NCBI GenBank assembly: GCA_001803185.1
Contig: MHBB01000166.1
Location: forward strand, 1 to 51,457
From: Legionellales bacterium RIFCSPHIGHO2_12_FULL_35_11
GTDB lineage: Bacteria > Pseudomonadota > Gammaproteobacteria > Legionellales > Legionellaceae
Reading direction: 5' to 3'
DNA length: 51,457 nucleotides
The notes beneath the pieces were generated by a model. The model was not told the DNA's origin. It was given only the letters and a program-made list of their open reading frames with translations, and searched no databases. Positions 30,885 to 40,928 of this stretch are shown piece after piece. A program made the translations under genes and the position numbers. Each line of letters begins with the position of its first letter. The stretch's first letter is position 1.

Positions 30885-32163
30885 TTAAATCCCATGTTTT
30901 TATATATTTGATTATAATATTTAATCTCATTTCTCGAATTTTATATTTTATTTCTAATCCATGAAGTCCTGCTTCAATATGATTATCAATTTCTACGTCT
31001 TTGCAAGTTTTTAAAATACCCAGCCAGTATTTAGCTTGATAATATTCAGTAGATATATTTTTATACCCTCCATTAGGAAAAAACCATTTTAAATGCGGAT
31101 ACCCCCCATAAAGCCCTCGACCAAGAGCATCTGCCTCGCAAACTAACAATAAATTTTCAAATAATTCTGGCCTGCGAAAGGCATCTGCTTGCTCCAAAGT
31201 ATCTAAAATTTCGCTTGATGTTAGCTCTTTTATTTTATGAATATTTAAATGTAACTTAGCTGCAATTCTGGATATCTTTACATATTTCTGAGGAATATTA
31301 AGTCTATTAGCCAATTCACAAATTACTTCCACACCTAGCGCCTCATGCCCCTTCTGACTTGGCCATTGTGTGCGTAAAGTATTAGCCTTACCTAAATCAT
31401 GAACTAAAGCTGCAAATCTTACTGTTGGGTCATTAGATAATGAGCTAGCTTTATTTAGTACCATTAAAGTATGCACACCGGTATCAATTTCTTCATGGTA
31501 TAAAATATTGCTAGGAACACCAAATAAATTATTAATCTCCGGAATCAATCTATCCAAAGCACCACATGCCCGAAGCGCACAAATAAAAATTTCTGGAGTT
31601 CTTTCCTGTAAACTCTTTTGCCACTCTTGCCAAACTCTTTCTTTAATTAAATTATCTACCTCACCATTTTCAACCATTTTTCTCATTAAAGAAATAGTTT
31701 CATCTGCGACTTTAAATCCTAAATGGTAAAATCTAGCAGCAAATCTAGCTACTCTTAAGACTCTTACTGGATCTTCAACAAAGGCATCAGACACATGCCT
31801 TAAGATTTTATTTTTTATGTCTAATTTTCCATTATATGGGTCAATTATGTTACCATTTTCGTCTTCGGCTATAGCATTAATCGTTAAATCGCGTCTAGCT
31901 AAATCCTCTTCTAAAGTAATTGAAGGACCAAAGTTACACGTAAAACCATAGTATCCTACGCCATTTTTCCTTTCTGTTCTTGCTAAAGCATATTCTTCAT
32001 TTGTTTTCGGGTGTAAAAATACTGGGAAATCTTTCCCTACTTTTTTATAACCAATGTTTAATAATTCATCAAAACTAGCCCCAACAACAACCCAGTCACG
32101 CTCTTTAACGTTTATTTTTAATAACTTATCCCTTACAGCACCTCCAACTAAGTAAGTTTTCAT
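30871..32163 (-). CDS. cca: CCA tRNA nucleotidyltransferase with HD domain
   Basis: A 430-residue enzyme that adds or repairs tRNA 3'-CCA. It has the nucleotidyltransferase start [12 protein letters not shown], a [10 protein letters not shown] motif, and [14 protein letters not shown]-terminal HD domain ([15 protein letters not shown]) supplies phosphatase/phosphodiesterase activities as in E. coli. It precedes orn with a 14-base overlap, so the two are co-transcribed. Confidence 0.96.
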   Translation of the reverse strand: MKTYLVGGAVRDKLLKINVKERDWVVVGASFDELLNIGYKKVGKDFPVFLHPKTNEEYALARTERKNGVGYYGFTCNFGPSITLEEDLARRDLTINAIAEDENGNIIDPYNGKLDIKNKILRHVSDAFVEDPVRVLRVARFAARFYHLGFKVADETISLMRKMVENGEVDNLIKERVWQEWQKSLQERTPEIFICALRACGALDRLIPEINNLFGVPSNILYHEEIDTGVHTLMVLNKASSLSNDPTVRFAALVHDLGKANTLRTQWPSQKGHEALGVEVICELANRLNIPQKYVKISRIAAKLHLNIHKIKELTSSEILDTLEQADAFRRPELFENLLLVCEADALGRGLYGGYPHLKWFFPNGGYKNISTEYYQAKYWLGILKTCKDVEIDNHIEAGLHGLEIKYKIREMRLNIIIKYIKTWDLNEKQ

Positions 32164-32317
32164 AAATAACTCTCAAACTAAATTTTAAGTAAGCATAACA
32201 GTAAGTTAACAACTTCGTAAGTTATGAATAAACATATCTTGCAATTATGTTTAAATTTACTGCGATACGTTCAAGTTGAGGAGAGGCTTCGCACCATTTC
32301 GAAGTTTACCCAGCAAG

Positions 32318-32349
32318 GCTTCTAGACGGCGTAAACGCCGTCTAGAAGC
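32318..32349. repeat. Perfect 14-bp-arm hairpin overlapping the stop codon of the large repeat protein
   Basis: GCTTCTAGACGGCG-TAAA-CGCCGTCTAGAAGC is a perfect inverted repeat. The TAG stop of the large gene (32344-32342) lies inside the right arm. There is no T run after it on either strand. It may act as a transcript-end stabiliser or be the core of another palindromic repeat. The rest of the 178-base gap to cca shows nothing I recognise. Confidence 0.7.
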
Positions 32350-35300
32350 TTATATTGACTACTTTTACTCCGTAATATAACTCAGAATAAGAAGGTAACA
32401 ATCTTTCTCTATTTGAAGTAAATAAAACATCAGAATTAGGATTTTCTACATAATTGCTGATAAATTTTTTTGTATCTTCAACTTCATCATCAATAATTTT
32501 ACGAGCATCTTGTCTGTTTTTCCCAAGTTTATAAAACTCAGGATAATTTTTTTGTTTAATGCTATCAATTGTATTAACAAACTCATTTTGATTAGGTTTA
32601 TCCATATTTTTCTTTACCGCATCCAATACATCTTCTGCTATCGTACTAATATTAAAAACTAACGATTTTTCAAAAAATCGTAATGGCCCTTTTCTGCCGG
32701 ACTTACCTATCTCAATTTGTTTACCAGAAAAATTACCACTTTCTAAAGATGAATATAAGTTTCTAAGATTTTGCTCTTTAGAATTGCTTGTATCATCAGT
32801 AACGAACCTAGGATAAATTAAATTACTAAGCGCTTTTATTGGGGCAACTATTACTGATGATGCAACAGAAATTACAACAAATGTAGCATTGTAAACAATT
32901 CTCGCTATTGGAAAAACTCCGAAAACTCCTACCGAAAGTAAATACCCTGGAGAACCGATAATTTTTTCATATAACAATCGGTCATCTTGCGAGCTTTTTT
33001 CATAATATATTTCTTCTAACCCAATATTTATTAATGATTTAGATAAAGATATAAATGATTCATAATTATTAAATATAATTTCTGTAATCCAAATTGGGAT
33101 AATAAAAAATACTGTAGCTAATGAAGCACCAATTACTATTCCTGGCGATCCTAAAACATACTTGATACCAGATAGAAGTGAATCAGGTAACCTAAGAGAT
33201 TGTTCTAATCCTACTTGAATGTTATTTTTATTATTGTCAAAATCATTGTCCCTAGTATTATATTTAGCTGGAAGGAACAAATATTTAGATTTATCAATCC
33301 CAATAAATATTGCTGACGTAAGATTAAATCTAACTAGTCTAAATGAAATAATAGCTGCACTTAATCCTATGCCTAAGCCCCAGAATGCATAACCTGGCAT
33401 TCCGAATCCATATTTTTCTCTGTCTATACGACTGTCTATTAACTCAGAATGAGCAGATTTGTTATAACCTAAAATATAATTTTTTTCATTACCTACTGAC
33501 CATAATAATGATTTGGAAATTATTAAATAGGCTGTGATTGCTGAGTCATATACAATTCTCATACAAAAGTGTAAAGAAAATCCCAATAACCCTATCCCTA
33601 AACCAAGCAAATTACCTGGTATTCCTAAAACTTTATCTTCTGTGTTTCTTTTATCCTTTGGGACTATTATATAATCATAATTTAACGGCCATGCTTTGAT
33701 AATATTACTTGCGGTTATATAAGCTGAAATGACTGTATCTGCAATAATTCTTGCACTTAGAGTAATGCTAAAACCTATTAAACCCAAAACAACTCCTAAA
33801 GGAATACCAATTGGTGTACCTAGAACTTTGGATACACTTTTCTGCTTCAGTAAATTATTAGTCAACCGATATTCTTTCGGTAATGCCCAACTTGTATATA
33901 TTGCAGCATCATTAATGGTTTTTATAACAGACTCTTTAATTATTCTGGCAAATCCAACTATAATAGTCGCCACACTTCCTGTAACTCCTCCTATAGGTAA
34001 ACCCAATAATCCCAATCTAAAAGGAATTTTTTTGCGAAGATCTTTTCTACTATTTTCATTATTATCTGAAGAATAAGTTGGTTGATTTTGTAATCTTGAA
34101 AGTATAACTAATGACCCTTGTTTAGGGACTTCTTCACTTAACACAAAGTAAATCATGTCTTGTGTAGTATGTTTAACAGTTATAGCTGAATTAATTAATA
34201 TCCTACTAACTCCAATTCCGATAAAGCTTACGCTACCTAACATAGCCCCAACTGCTATACCAAAAGATCCACGTTTATAGTCTATATCTGATTTTTGTAT
34301 TTCAGTTTTTAACTTGTATTCATCCGCCTCGACTAAGGCATTATTACTGATTTCTTTAAATATATGTTCAAATCCAACAACTGACTCAAGACTGATTGCC
34401 CAAGTTTCTCCTAATACAAAACCAAAAGCATAACCTATAAAACCAATAGCTCTTAAATAGATACTACTGTATGGGCTATTTTGATCTATGTTTACTAGAT
34501 AACTTGGATGTCTTTGTGCGAACTTAGTTCCATTAATTTTTTCACTAAATGCAACCTTTGCAAAATATCCGTTTATTGTAATATAACGTATTCCTAGAAC
34601 TAGGCTTACAATCGCTGTTCCAATACCTAGACCAATTATATCACCAGGAAAACCAAGAGCACGATCTAGAAGCTCCCTATTTTCTTTCATTGGATTTAAA
34701 TATGGCTTATTATAAAAATTGGTTAGATACAATGTTTTCTTAACTAAATAATTAGCTAGATTTACTGCACTATAAGTACTTTCGTAACCAGATCTTACTA
34801 CCCCACCAAATGCTGTACCAATAATAGTTCCTGGGACTCCTAATATTTTAAATATAATATTTCGTTTATCTAAAGTACTTGCTGTTTGATTAGACAAAAC
34901 TGTATGAGTTAAGTAGTTAAATGCGTTTCTTCCATTTAGATATGTGCTTATCAAAGTTGCAAACGGCAAGGCAACCACATTACCTAAAACGAGGCCAATT
35001 CCACCAATTATTTTCTCATAAGTCTTGATATCGGGAATTAAGGCGATATTATCGTTGTCATTCTCGCCTCTTAACGACTCATTTATCATGTAGCTAAATG
35101 AGTTATAAAAATTTCTCCATGATTCTCTAGCTATTCTTATACTTATACCAGTCACCAAGCCAATAGAAGATGCCACTGGCCATAATAATATTCCTGGAAA
35201 ACCTAAAATATGCCTTTTATAGTTTAATTTAGTTAAATCAACATTCTCTACTTCGAATATATTTTCCAAATCACTATCTTGCAAAGGATAATTAGCAAAC

Positions 35301-36268
35301 TTAGAAAAAGCTTTAATAAAATTTAAAGATGAATAGTAAATTGATCTACCTGTCGTTATAATAACAAAGATTGCTAGTCCAAATGGGAGCCCTAATAACT
35401 GCCCAGGCAAACCAAGTGATTTTTTATAAAAAGTTCTATTCTTTATTAAGTTACTATGAAATTCTTTCGGTAAATCCCAAACAGATAAATTATAAAATTT
35501 ATTGAAAGTATTACTTAATGATATGATACTTTCGTGAAAAACCCTAATAAACGTTGTAACTGAAGCTCCCAATGAAAAACCAAATATACCAAGTGGTATG
35601 CCAAATGTTAATGCTGAGAAAAGTTTTTCTTGTATAGTTAAGTTCAAATTAACACTTGAAATTTTATTTTCTTCGGAAAGGTCAAACTGAGCTAATCTTA
35701 CACCCTCAACAAGATTGATAATGAATGTCTTCAGTGCAACATCAATAACTCGCAATATAGAATACGGAATTGCTAATAAAGTACCAAAAGTTAAACCCAA
35801 TATAACACCAGGAATACCAAAAATATAAGCTATCCCTGGGCCACCTGAATATTTACCACTAGAATTAGAAAAATAAAAATCAAAATTTGTTCCCAAGAAA
35901 TTATAATTTAACCTATTTGAATTTTTAGTAATCTTATCTGCAAATAATAATTTCAAAGGCATAGAATAAAATTGATATATATTTTCAAGTGTAAAATATA
36001 AAATTGGCGCTGGAAACATACCAACTATAAACCCAGGTATTAATGTAACTGGGAATAACAAAGATGTAGCTATAAATAAAAATACACCCGTTGTAGGCGG
36101 ACTATTATTAATTTTTCTAGAGCTATCAATAGTAAGTTTTGTAGCCGAATTATAACCAATTGTTGAAAGCCAAAGAGCTATTTTACTTGATTCAGTTGCA
36201 ATATAACTAACAGTGGTTACTACACGAGATATTACTGTGCTAATACTGTTAATTACTCTAATAATCAT
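32342..36268 (-). CDS. Giant multi-repeat hydrophobic glycine-zipper protein, unknown function
   Basis: About 1308 residues from ATG 36268 (GGAAAAG 6 bases upstream; a start 13 codons earlier is open but lacks a ribosome site). The protein is a tandem array of roughly 15 modules of 65-90 residues. Each starts with a Lys/Arg-rich turn and LGxPGxxxGxxxG (for example ILGFPGILLW, ILGVPGTIIGTAFGG, ALGFPGDIIGLGIG, VLGIPGNLLGLGIG, VLGSPGIVIGASLA). A hydrophobic stretch and an amphipathic helix with Arg-Ile/Val (SIRIARES, MRIVYDS, ARIIADT) follow, then a variable polar linker. Two linkers share WDLPKEF/WALPKEY, at about residues 263 and 793. The last about 150 residues are polar and charged. No signal peptide. 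I do not recognise the family; a membrane-inserting secreted protein or a scaffold are both conceivable. Confidence 0.85.
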   Translation of the reverse strand: MIIRVINSISTVISRVVTTVSYIATESSKIALWLSTIGYNSATKLTIDSSRKINNSPPTTGVFLFIATSLLFPVTLIPGFIVGMFPAPILYFTLENIYQFYSMPLKLLFADKITKNSNRLNYNFLGTNFDFYFSNSSGKYSGGPGIAYIFGIPGVILGLTFGTLLAIPYSILRVIDVALKTFIINLVEGVRLAQFDLSEENKISSVNLNLTIQEKLFSALTFGIPLGIFGFSLGASVTTFIRVFHESIISLSNTFNKFYNLSVWDLPKEFHSNLIKNRTFYKKSLGLPGQLLGLPFGLAIFVIITTGRSIYYSSLNFIKAFSKFANYPLQDSDLENIFEVENVDLTKLNYKRHILGFPGILLWPVASSIGLVTGISIRIARESWRNFYNSFSYMINESLRGENDNDNIALIPDIKTYEKIIGGIGLVLGNVVALPFATLISTYLNGRNAFNYLTHTVLSNQTASTLDKRNIIFKILGVPGTIIGTAFGGVVRSGYESTYSAVNLANYLVKKTLYLTNFYNKPYLNPMKENRELLDRALGFPGDIIGLGIGTAIVSLVLGIRYITINGYFAKVAFSEKINGTKFAQRHPSYLVNIDQNSPYSSIYLRAIGFIGYAFGFVLGETWAISLESVVGFEHIFKEISNNALVEADEYKLKTEIQKSDIDYKRGSFGIAVGAMLGSVSFIGIGVSRILINSAITVKHTTQDMIYFVLSEEVPKQGSLVILSRLQNQPTYSSDNNENSRKDLRKKIPFRLGLLGLPIGGVTGSVATIIVGFARIIKESVIKTINDAAIYTSWALPKEYRLTNNLLKQKSVSKVLGTPIGIPLGVVLGLIGFSITLSARIIADTVISAYITASNIIKAWPLNYDYIIVPKDKRNTEDKVLGIPGNLLGLGIGLLGFSLHFCMRIVYDSAITAYLIISKSLLWSVGNEKNYILGYNKSAHSELIDSRIDREKYGFGMPGYAFWGLGIGLSAAIISFRLVRFNLTSAIFIGIDKSKYLFLPAKYNTRDNDFDNNKNNIQVGLEQSLRLPDSLLSGIKYVLGSPGIVIGASLATVFFIIPIWITEIIFNNYESFISLSKSLINIGLEEIYYEKSSQDDRLLYEKIIGSPGYLLSVGVFGVFPIARIVYNATFVVISVASSVIVAPIKALSNLIYPRFVTDDTSNSKEQNLRNLYSSLESGNFSGKQIEIGKSGRKGPLRFFEKSLVFNISTIAEDVLDAVKKNMDKPNQNEFVNTIDSIKQKNYPEFYKLGKNRQDARKIIDDEVEDTKKFISNYVENPNSDVLFTSNRERLLPSYSELYYGVKVVNISF

Positions 36269-36353
36269 GATAACTTTTCCAAAAGATATGAACTTATATA
36301 GTATCATACCTTGGAGGTTTCGGTCAATAAATATACAATAAAATATTATTTTC

Positions 36354-36503
36354 TGGACTTTATGACTTTTTCAAAAAGCACTCAAAATTGTCGTCTTTGC
36401 GAACAAAGTGAAGCAATCTAGTGGCGTTCAAGGGCTCTAGATTGCTTCACTTTGTTCGCAAAGACGCATTTTAGAACATGTCTTTAAAAAGTCATAGAGT
36501 CCA
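36354..36503. repeat. 150-bp inverted repeat containing REP-like unit (GCGAAC...GAAGCAATC)
   Basis: Arms of about 70 bases pair with some gaps: TGGACTTTATGACTTTTT on the left with its near-complement on the right, and a perfect inner pair starting GTCTTTGCGAACAAAGTGAA. The inner unit resembles the dispersed repeats at 40667 and 51424. It fills most of the gap between the divergent large protein and the exported protein at 36602; the rest of that gap holds the promoter at 36538. Confidence 0.85.
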
Positions 36504-36537
36504 AATTTTAACTTTTTGATTTTTTATACTCGTTTGC

Positions 36538-36565
36538 TTGAGATAACGCGAATAGTAGATATAAT
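36538..36565 (+). promoter_or_regulatory. Putative sigma70 promoter of the exported protein gene
   Basis: TTGAGA (36538-36543) and TATAAT (36560-36565) are 16 bases apart, one mismatch from consensus in total. They lie 37 bases upstream of the ATG at 36602. Confidence 0.6.
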
Positions 36566-36601
36566 TAACAATATGATATACATTTTTCTGCAGAAATTTA
36601 T

Positions 36602-37081
36602 ATGATAAAACTTTTAAAATATATTTTACTATTTTTTATTTTTTCTTCACCAGTATCTGCTGTAACTTGTTACATAACAATTGTTAAAGCTTCTTGTTGG
36701 AATAACTATAATTTAGAAGTAACCGTAAGGGATGCAAATACTTTAAAGAAAATAGCTGATGTTAATGTATATCAAAGTTCACTTTGGATAAGACAAGAAT
36801 TTCCTTGTCAACCAGGTTTAACGTTATCACTCGAAGCGACATTTAATCCTGTTTTTTGGAGTAGCGATGATGGGCGAGTATTTAAAGCAACCAAATTTTG
36901 GAAGCTTCCGGACACTGCAACAGGAAATACCATTGGTTGGAATCTGACAGTTTGCTTTCCTGAATGGTTTTCAGATGTACCTATTCCACCGGAAGATAGC
37001 GGAAAATGTGTGTGTGATATTTCAAAAATACCCGAAATGCAGTCTGGAGATGAAGAGAAAGAACAAACTAAGCCCAAATAA
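36602..37081 (+). CDS. Small exported Cys-rich protein of unknown function
   Basis: A 159-residue protein with a clear signal peptide (MIKLLKYILLFFIFSSPVSA, cut before VTCYI). The mature part has six Cys residues, all usable for disulfides: VTCYITIVKASCW, EFPCQPG, LTVCFPE and KCVCDISK. It is rich in beta-type sequence (LEVTVRDANT; TLSLEATF). A Glu/Lys tail ends it. Its function is not known to me, though it resembles exported proteins I recall from Legionellales. DsbD (8087) could maintain its disulfides. It stands alone and is convergent with lptB. Confidence 0.85.
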   Translation: MIKLLKYILLFFIFSSPVSAVTCYITIVKASCWNNYNLEVTVRDANTLKKIADVNVYQSSLWIRQEFPCQPGLTLSLEATFNPVFWSSDDGRVFKATKFWKLPDTATGNTIGWNLTVCFPEWFSDVPIPPEDSGKCVCDISKIPEMQSGDEEKEQTKPK

Positions 37082-37119
37082 CATCCATATGTTTGCTTGG
37101 AGCAACAAAATCATATTAT

Positions 37120-37168
37120 CCTAGAAAAAGCAGTTGAGCTCGTAGCGAGAATAACTGCTTTTTCTAGG
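37120..37168. repeat. Short copy of the CCTAGAAAAAGCAGTT palindromic family; likely bidirectional terminator
   Basis: CCTAGAAAAAGCAGTT and AACTGCTTTTTCTAGG are perfect 16-base arms around a 17-base loop that includes CTCGTAGCGAGAAT. It sits between the convergent ends of the exported-protein gene (37081) and lptB (37177). The A and T runs in the arms would suit transcription stop in both directions. ATTAT flanks it on both sides, as in the long copy at 46231. Confidence 0.85.
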
Positions 37169-37176
37169 ATTATACT

Positions 37177-37905
37177 TCATGCTAACGAAAACTCTTCACC
37201 TAGATATATTTTTCTTACTTTCTGATTTGCAAGAATAGTTTCTGGGGTTCCTTCACATAACATTGTGCCTTGATTAACAATGTATGCTCTTTGACAAATA
37301 TCTAATGTCTCTCGTACATTATGATCTGTTATTAATACCCCAATTTGTCTATCACAAAGATGTAAGATGATTTTTTTGATGTCGATTACTGAAATAGGAT
37401 CAACTCCTGCAAAAGGCTCATCTAATAAAATAAAATCAGGTTCAATAGCAAGAGCCCTAGCTATTTCTACCCTCCTTCTTTCCCCTCCTGATAAACTCAT
37501 CCCCAGATTTTTTCTGATATGAGTAATATTAAATTCTTTTAAAAGCCCCTCAAGTAACGACTCACATTTTGCACGATTCAAATCTTTCCGCAATTGTAGA
37601 ATTGATAAAATATTATTTTCTACACTCATTTTTCTAAAAACTGATGCTTCTTGTGGCAAATACCCGATGCCCAATCGCGCTCTTTTATGCATAGGTAGTT
37701 TTGTAACATCTCTATCATTTAAAATGATTTCACCACGATCACATGATTGCAAGCCAACTATCATATAGAAACAAGTTGTTTTACCAGCACCGTTTGGTCC
37801 AAGCAAACCAACACATTCACCTCGATTGATATGTAAGCTAACATCATCAACCACAGTCCTAGATTTAAATGATTTATTTAAATGATTTACCTGTAACTTA
37901 CTCAT
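37177..37905 (-). CDS. lptB: LPS export ABC ATPase LptB
   Basis: A 242-residue cytosolic ATPase of the Lpt bridge that drives lipopolysaccharide from the inner to the outer membrane. Walker [13 protein letters not shown], signature [15 protein letters not shown], Walker [14 protein letters not shown], and switch His ([11 protein letters not shown]) are intact. Overlaps lptA by 8 bases. LptF and LptG are not in view. Confidence 0.97.
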   Translation of the reverse strand: MSKLQVNHLNKSFKSRTVVDDVSLHINRGECVGLLGPNGAGKTTCFYMIVGLQSCDRGEIILNDRDVTKLPMHKRARLGIGYLPQEASVFRKMSVENNILSILQLRKDLNRAKCESLLEGLLKEFNITHIRKNLGMSLSGGERRRVEIARALAIEPDFILLDEPFAGVDPISVIDIKKIILHLCDRQIGVLITDHNVRETLDICQRAYIVNQGTMLCEGTPETILANQKVRKIYLGEEFSLA

Positions 37906-38443
37906 TATTTTTCACCTTATGATGAAATACGATTCTCACCCTTTCGTTTTTATGCATTTTAGAATTTGAAGAAGATATATGTTGATTGGCTGTATTATAA
38001 ATAATAATTGGGGCTTGATAAGAATTATTTTCTTGAGTTACTTTCGCATGCCCAACTAATTTTATAATATGTTTTTCTGGATAATAATACATTTTCTCTG
38101 CATAAGCATGTAGCTCAGATTTATCAGGAGAAATTTTTGTCCAATAATGCGCTTCTCCACTAATAACAGCTTTAATTAACTTATTATTTTCATTACTATG
38201 CGTTGTAGCCATATTTGCTCGAATATGAGTAGAACCTTGATCTAAGGCCACATCTCCTTCATATCTACCAATGTGATTACTGTTATTAATATCAGCAAAA
38301 TTAGACTTAAGCTCCAGTGGTTGATTACTATCTTCTTGCATGGCGTAAACTGGCTTAGATAAAGAATAAAACATACTATAAACAATAGCTAACTGGATGA
38401 AAATAAAATATCTAGAGGTCTTCTTATACATGCTTCTGCTCAT
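37898..38443 (-). CDS. lptA: Periplasmic LPS transport protein LptA
   Basis: A 181-residue beta-jellyroll (OstA-like) protein. A signal peptide is followed by [32 protein letters not shown], the usual OstA start, and a second strand set [23 protein letters not shown]. It forms the filament that carries LPS across the periplasm. Overlaps lptC by 20 bases. ATG at 38431 is an equally possible start. Confidence 0.92.
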   Translation of the reverse strand: MSRSMYKKTSRYFIFIQLAIVYSMFYSLSKPVYAMQEDSNQPLELKSNFADINNSNHIGRYEGDVALDQGSTHIRANMATTHSNENNKLIKAVISGEAHYWTKISPDKSELHAYAEKMYYYPEKHIIKLVGHAKVTQENNSYQAPIIIYNTANQHISSSNSKMHKNERVRIVFHHKVKNNE

Positions 38444-39005
38444 AATGCCCCCTAGCGTTATTTAATAACTGTACTCTATTTTCAGCTAGATACGCTTTTA
38501 AACCGGTAGCTTCGATTGTATTATTTGCTTGCTGTAATTTAACATTACTTAAAGTAAACGCGCATTTATCTTTAGGGATATAAGTAATTTCTTTGGTAAA
38601 TAAACAAATTTCGCCCGTATTATTGTTGTTTTTTTGCAAAACAACAACGTCTTTATTAAAAGTTACTTTTTTACCGCCATTTATGGAAACAGCCTCTTGT
38701 GCGCTTATTTCCCAAGGAGATTTATTTTCTTCCTTAATTAAAATATGCGGGTTAGTTAAAATATGTGTATTTTGCTTGGGATTGTGTTTTACAAATGGCG
38801 CTTCAAGAAAATTTTCGATATTTCCATTTATATCATATTCTTTAACACTTAAATCTGTAATAGTGGCATCAATTGAATGTTTTAATATGTCTACTTTTAC
38901 AGAAAAATTTGTCTTAAATATGTAAGCATTAAAATACCATAACGAACTAGCAATGGTTGCAAAAAGAATTATTATCCAAAATGTAAGTTTAGTTCTACTC
39001 ATCAA
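38424..39005 (-). CDS. lptC: LPS transport protein LptC
   Basis: A 193-residue protein with one N-terminal membrane helix (about 9-28) and a periplasmic jellyroll (YDINGNIENFLEAPFVKHNP; WEISAQEAVSINGGKKVTFNKDVVVLQ). LptC receives LPS from LptBFG and passes it to LptA. It overlaps kdsC by 4 bases. Confidence 0.93.
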   Translation of the reverse strand: MMSRTKLTFWIIILFATIASSLWYFNAYIFKTNFSVKVDILKHSIDATITDLSVKEYDINGNIENFLEAPFVKHNPKQNTHILTNPHILIKEENKSPWEISAQEAVSINGGKKVTFNKDVVVLQKNNNNTGEICLFTKEITYIPKDKCAFTLSNVKLQQANNTIEATGLKAYLAENRVQLLNNARGHYEQKHV

Positions 39006-39526
39006 GCTAAATATCTCTCTAAAGCAATTTCAGACTTGCCTTGTACTGCTAAAATATAATCGCATACTTCACGCACAGCACCTTGCCCACCCGCATACTC
39101 AGTATTCCAAAAGGATCTGGCTTTAACTTCTTTAACGGCATTTGCTACAGCAACACTCAACCCAACTTCCTGCATAATTTCTAGATCTGGAAGATCATCA
39201 CCAATATATGCAAATTCATCATCAGTTAAATTTAGTCGACTTTTTAATTCTAAATACGCATTTTTTTTATTTATTTGACCTTTAAAATAATGATTAATTT
39301 TTAATTGTTTCATACGAATATCAACTACTTTATTCACTGAACCAGTAATAATCGCAACTTCAATTCCAGCGCTTAGCAATAATCGCAATCCTAAACCATC
39401 CTGAATATTAAAGGATTTAAGTTCATTATTATCATTATCAATAAAAATATTCCCATTTGTAAGAACACCATCAAGATCACAAATAACGCATTTTATTTTT
39501 TTAGCTTTTTCTTCTAATTCTTTCAT
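39002..39526 (-). CDS. kdsC: Kdo-8-phosphate phosphatase KdsC
   Basis: A 174-residue HAD phosphatase. Nucleophile motif VICDLDGVLTNG, motif II IITGS and motif IV YIGDDLPDLEIM are all present. It removes phosphate from Kdo 8-phosphate in the Kdo branch of lipid A core synthesis. It lies in the kdsD-kdsC-lptC-lptA-lptB order known from E. coli. Confidence 0.96.
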   Translation of the reverse strand: MKELEEKAKKIKCVICDLDGVLTNGNIFIDNDNNELKSFNIQDGLGLRLLLSAGIEVAIITGSVNKVVDIRMKQLKINHYFKGQINKKNAYLELKSRLNLTDDEFAYIGDDLPDLEIMQEVGLSVAVANAVKEVKARSFWNTEYAGGQGAVREVCDYILAVQGKSEIALERYLA

Positions 39527-39535
39527 ATTAAATTC

Positions 39536-40501
39536 TCAATAAACCCCAGCACGAAGTAAATCATGCAAATGTATGACTCCAATTGGCTTTAAATCATTAT
39601 CATCTTTAATAACTAATGATGTAATGGAATATTCTTGCATCATAAATAAAGCTTCAGCAGCTAATTTCCCTGATTTAATAGTTTTACAATTACTACTCAT
39701 AACCTCAGAAATTTTGATGGTATGCAAATCTAAACCATTAGTTATAGATCGTCTAATATCACCATCTGTAAAAATACCAGTCAAATTCCCGTAACCATTA
39801 ACAACACAAGTCATGCCTAATTTCTTGTCATTAACTTCAGCCAATGCATCATAAACACTGATATTTTCTTCTACTACAGGAAACGAATCATTTTTATGAT
39901 AAATATCATCAACTTTATATAAAAGATTTCTACCCAAAGTACCTCCAGGATGAGATTTAGCAAAATCTTCCGCACTAAAACCTCTAGCCTCAAGTAATGC
40001 TATTGCTAAAGCATCCCCCATAACCAAAGCACATGTGGTACTAGTGGTTGGGGCAAGGCCTAGCGGACATGCTTCTTGTTTAATACTTACGTCCAAATTT
40101 ACATCAGAAGCTAAAGCAAGAGGCGAATCTTGATTACCAGATAAGCTAATTAATGGGACAGAAAGTCGTTTTATAATTGGGAGTAAAATTAAAAGTTCTT
40201 TAGTTTGACCGGAATTAGATAAAGCAACTACTACATCGTGCTTAGTTATCATTCCAAGATCCCCATGACTAGCCTCACCAGGGTGCATAAAAAATGCTGG
40301 GGTACCAGTGCTTGCAAAAGTTGCTGCGATCTTATTCGCAATATGCCCAGATTTCCCCATACCGGTAACGACTACTCTTCCTGTGCAATTTAATAAAATT
40401 GCACAAGCTTTAGTGAAGCTCCCATCTATTTTTTTGGTTAACTCAAATACAGCTTGGGCTTCTGTTTCAATTACTGCTAATCCTAGGGCACAAAAATCCA
40501 T
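39536..40501 (-). CDS. kdsD: Arabinose-5-phosphate isomerase KdsD
   Basis: A 321-residue SIS-domain isomerase (D-ribulose-5-P to D-arabinose-5-P), first step to Kdo. The SIS domain shows VVVTGMGKSGHIANKIAATFASTGTPAFF and HPGEASHGDLGM. A tandem CBS pair occupies the last about 125 residues. It is the first gene of this operon. Confidence 0.95.
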   Translation of the reverse strand: MDFCALGLAVIETEAQAVFELTKKIDGSFTKACAILLNCTGRVVVTGMGKSGHIANKIAATFASTGTPAFFMHPGEASHGDLGMITKHDVVVALSNSGQTKELLILLPIIKRLSVPLISLSGNQDSPLALASDVNLDVSIKQEACPLGLAPTTSTTCALVMGDALAIALLEARGFSAEDFAKSHPGGTLGRNLLYKVDDIYHKNDSFPVVEENISVYDALAEVNDKKLGMTCVVNGYGNLTGIFTDGDIRRSITNGLDLHTIKISEVMSSNCKTIKSGKLAAEALFMMQEYSITSLVIKDDNDLKPIGVIHLHDLLRAGVY

Positions 40502-40928
40502 TATTTATAATCTATAAAATGAGAAATAAGTCGATATTAACATAATTTAAAAATAATAGTTACAAATTTTATCAAATTCAAGTCAGGGTGTCAGGGCCTT
40601 CTAGGGAACTTCCCATTGTTTTTTCGCGAAGCGAGTTAATGAGCTACGCATGAAAAATATTATGCTGTCGTTGCGAACGAAGTGAAGCAATTGATCGATT
40701 TTCAATTAGAATGCCGATCAATTGCTTCACTACGTTCGGTGCGCCACGAGGCGCACTATTATTAGTGGCTGAAAGTGCCACTGGAAAAGCGGGACCCACC
40801 GCATTCCATACTTAGTCTTTGGTTTTATCAAAAGCTAATTTTGGCCAGATTTTAGAAAACCACAGTTCGACGTTTTTTAGGGGGTTGAAAAAATAGCTGA
40901 TGCCTTTAATCTACTGATTTTTCTAGAT
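40502..40928. repeat. 427-bp gap with a cluster of hairpins and REP-like unit
   Basis: There is no gene here that I can support. 40667-40738 forms a long hairpin whose arms carry TTGCGAACGAAGTGAAGCAA and its near-complement, the same unit as at 36392. It is followed by GTGCGCC-ACGA-GGCGCAC (40739-40756) and a further imperfect hairpin (AGTGGC...GTGCCACT). The rest looks like eroded repeat DNA, with G+C above its surroundings. Confidence 0.7.

Noticed and set aside
36392-36450. Possible CRISPR or phage attachment site from repeated GAAGCAATC units
   Set aside because: The units are inverted, not regularly spaced, and no cas or integrase genes are near; they fit REP-like palindromes.
40780-40925. 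Possible degraded transposase fragment (minus-strand stretch with FFNPLKN-like reading)
   Set aside because: Short, with stops, and no recognisable catalytic motif.
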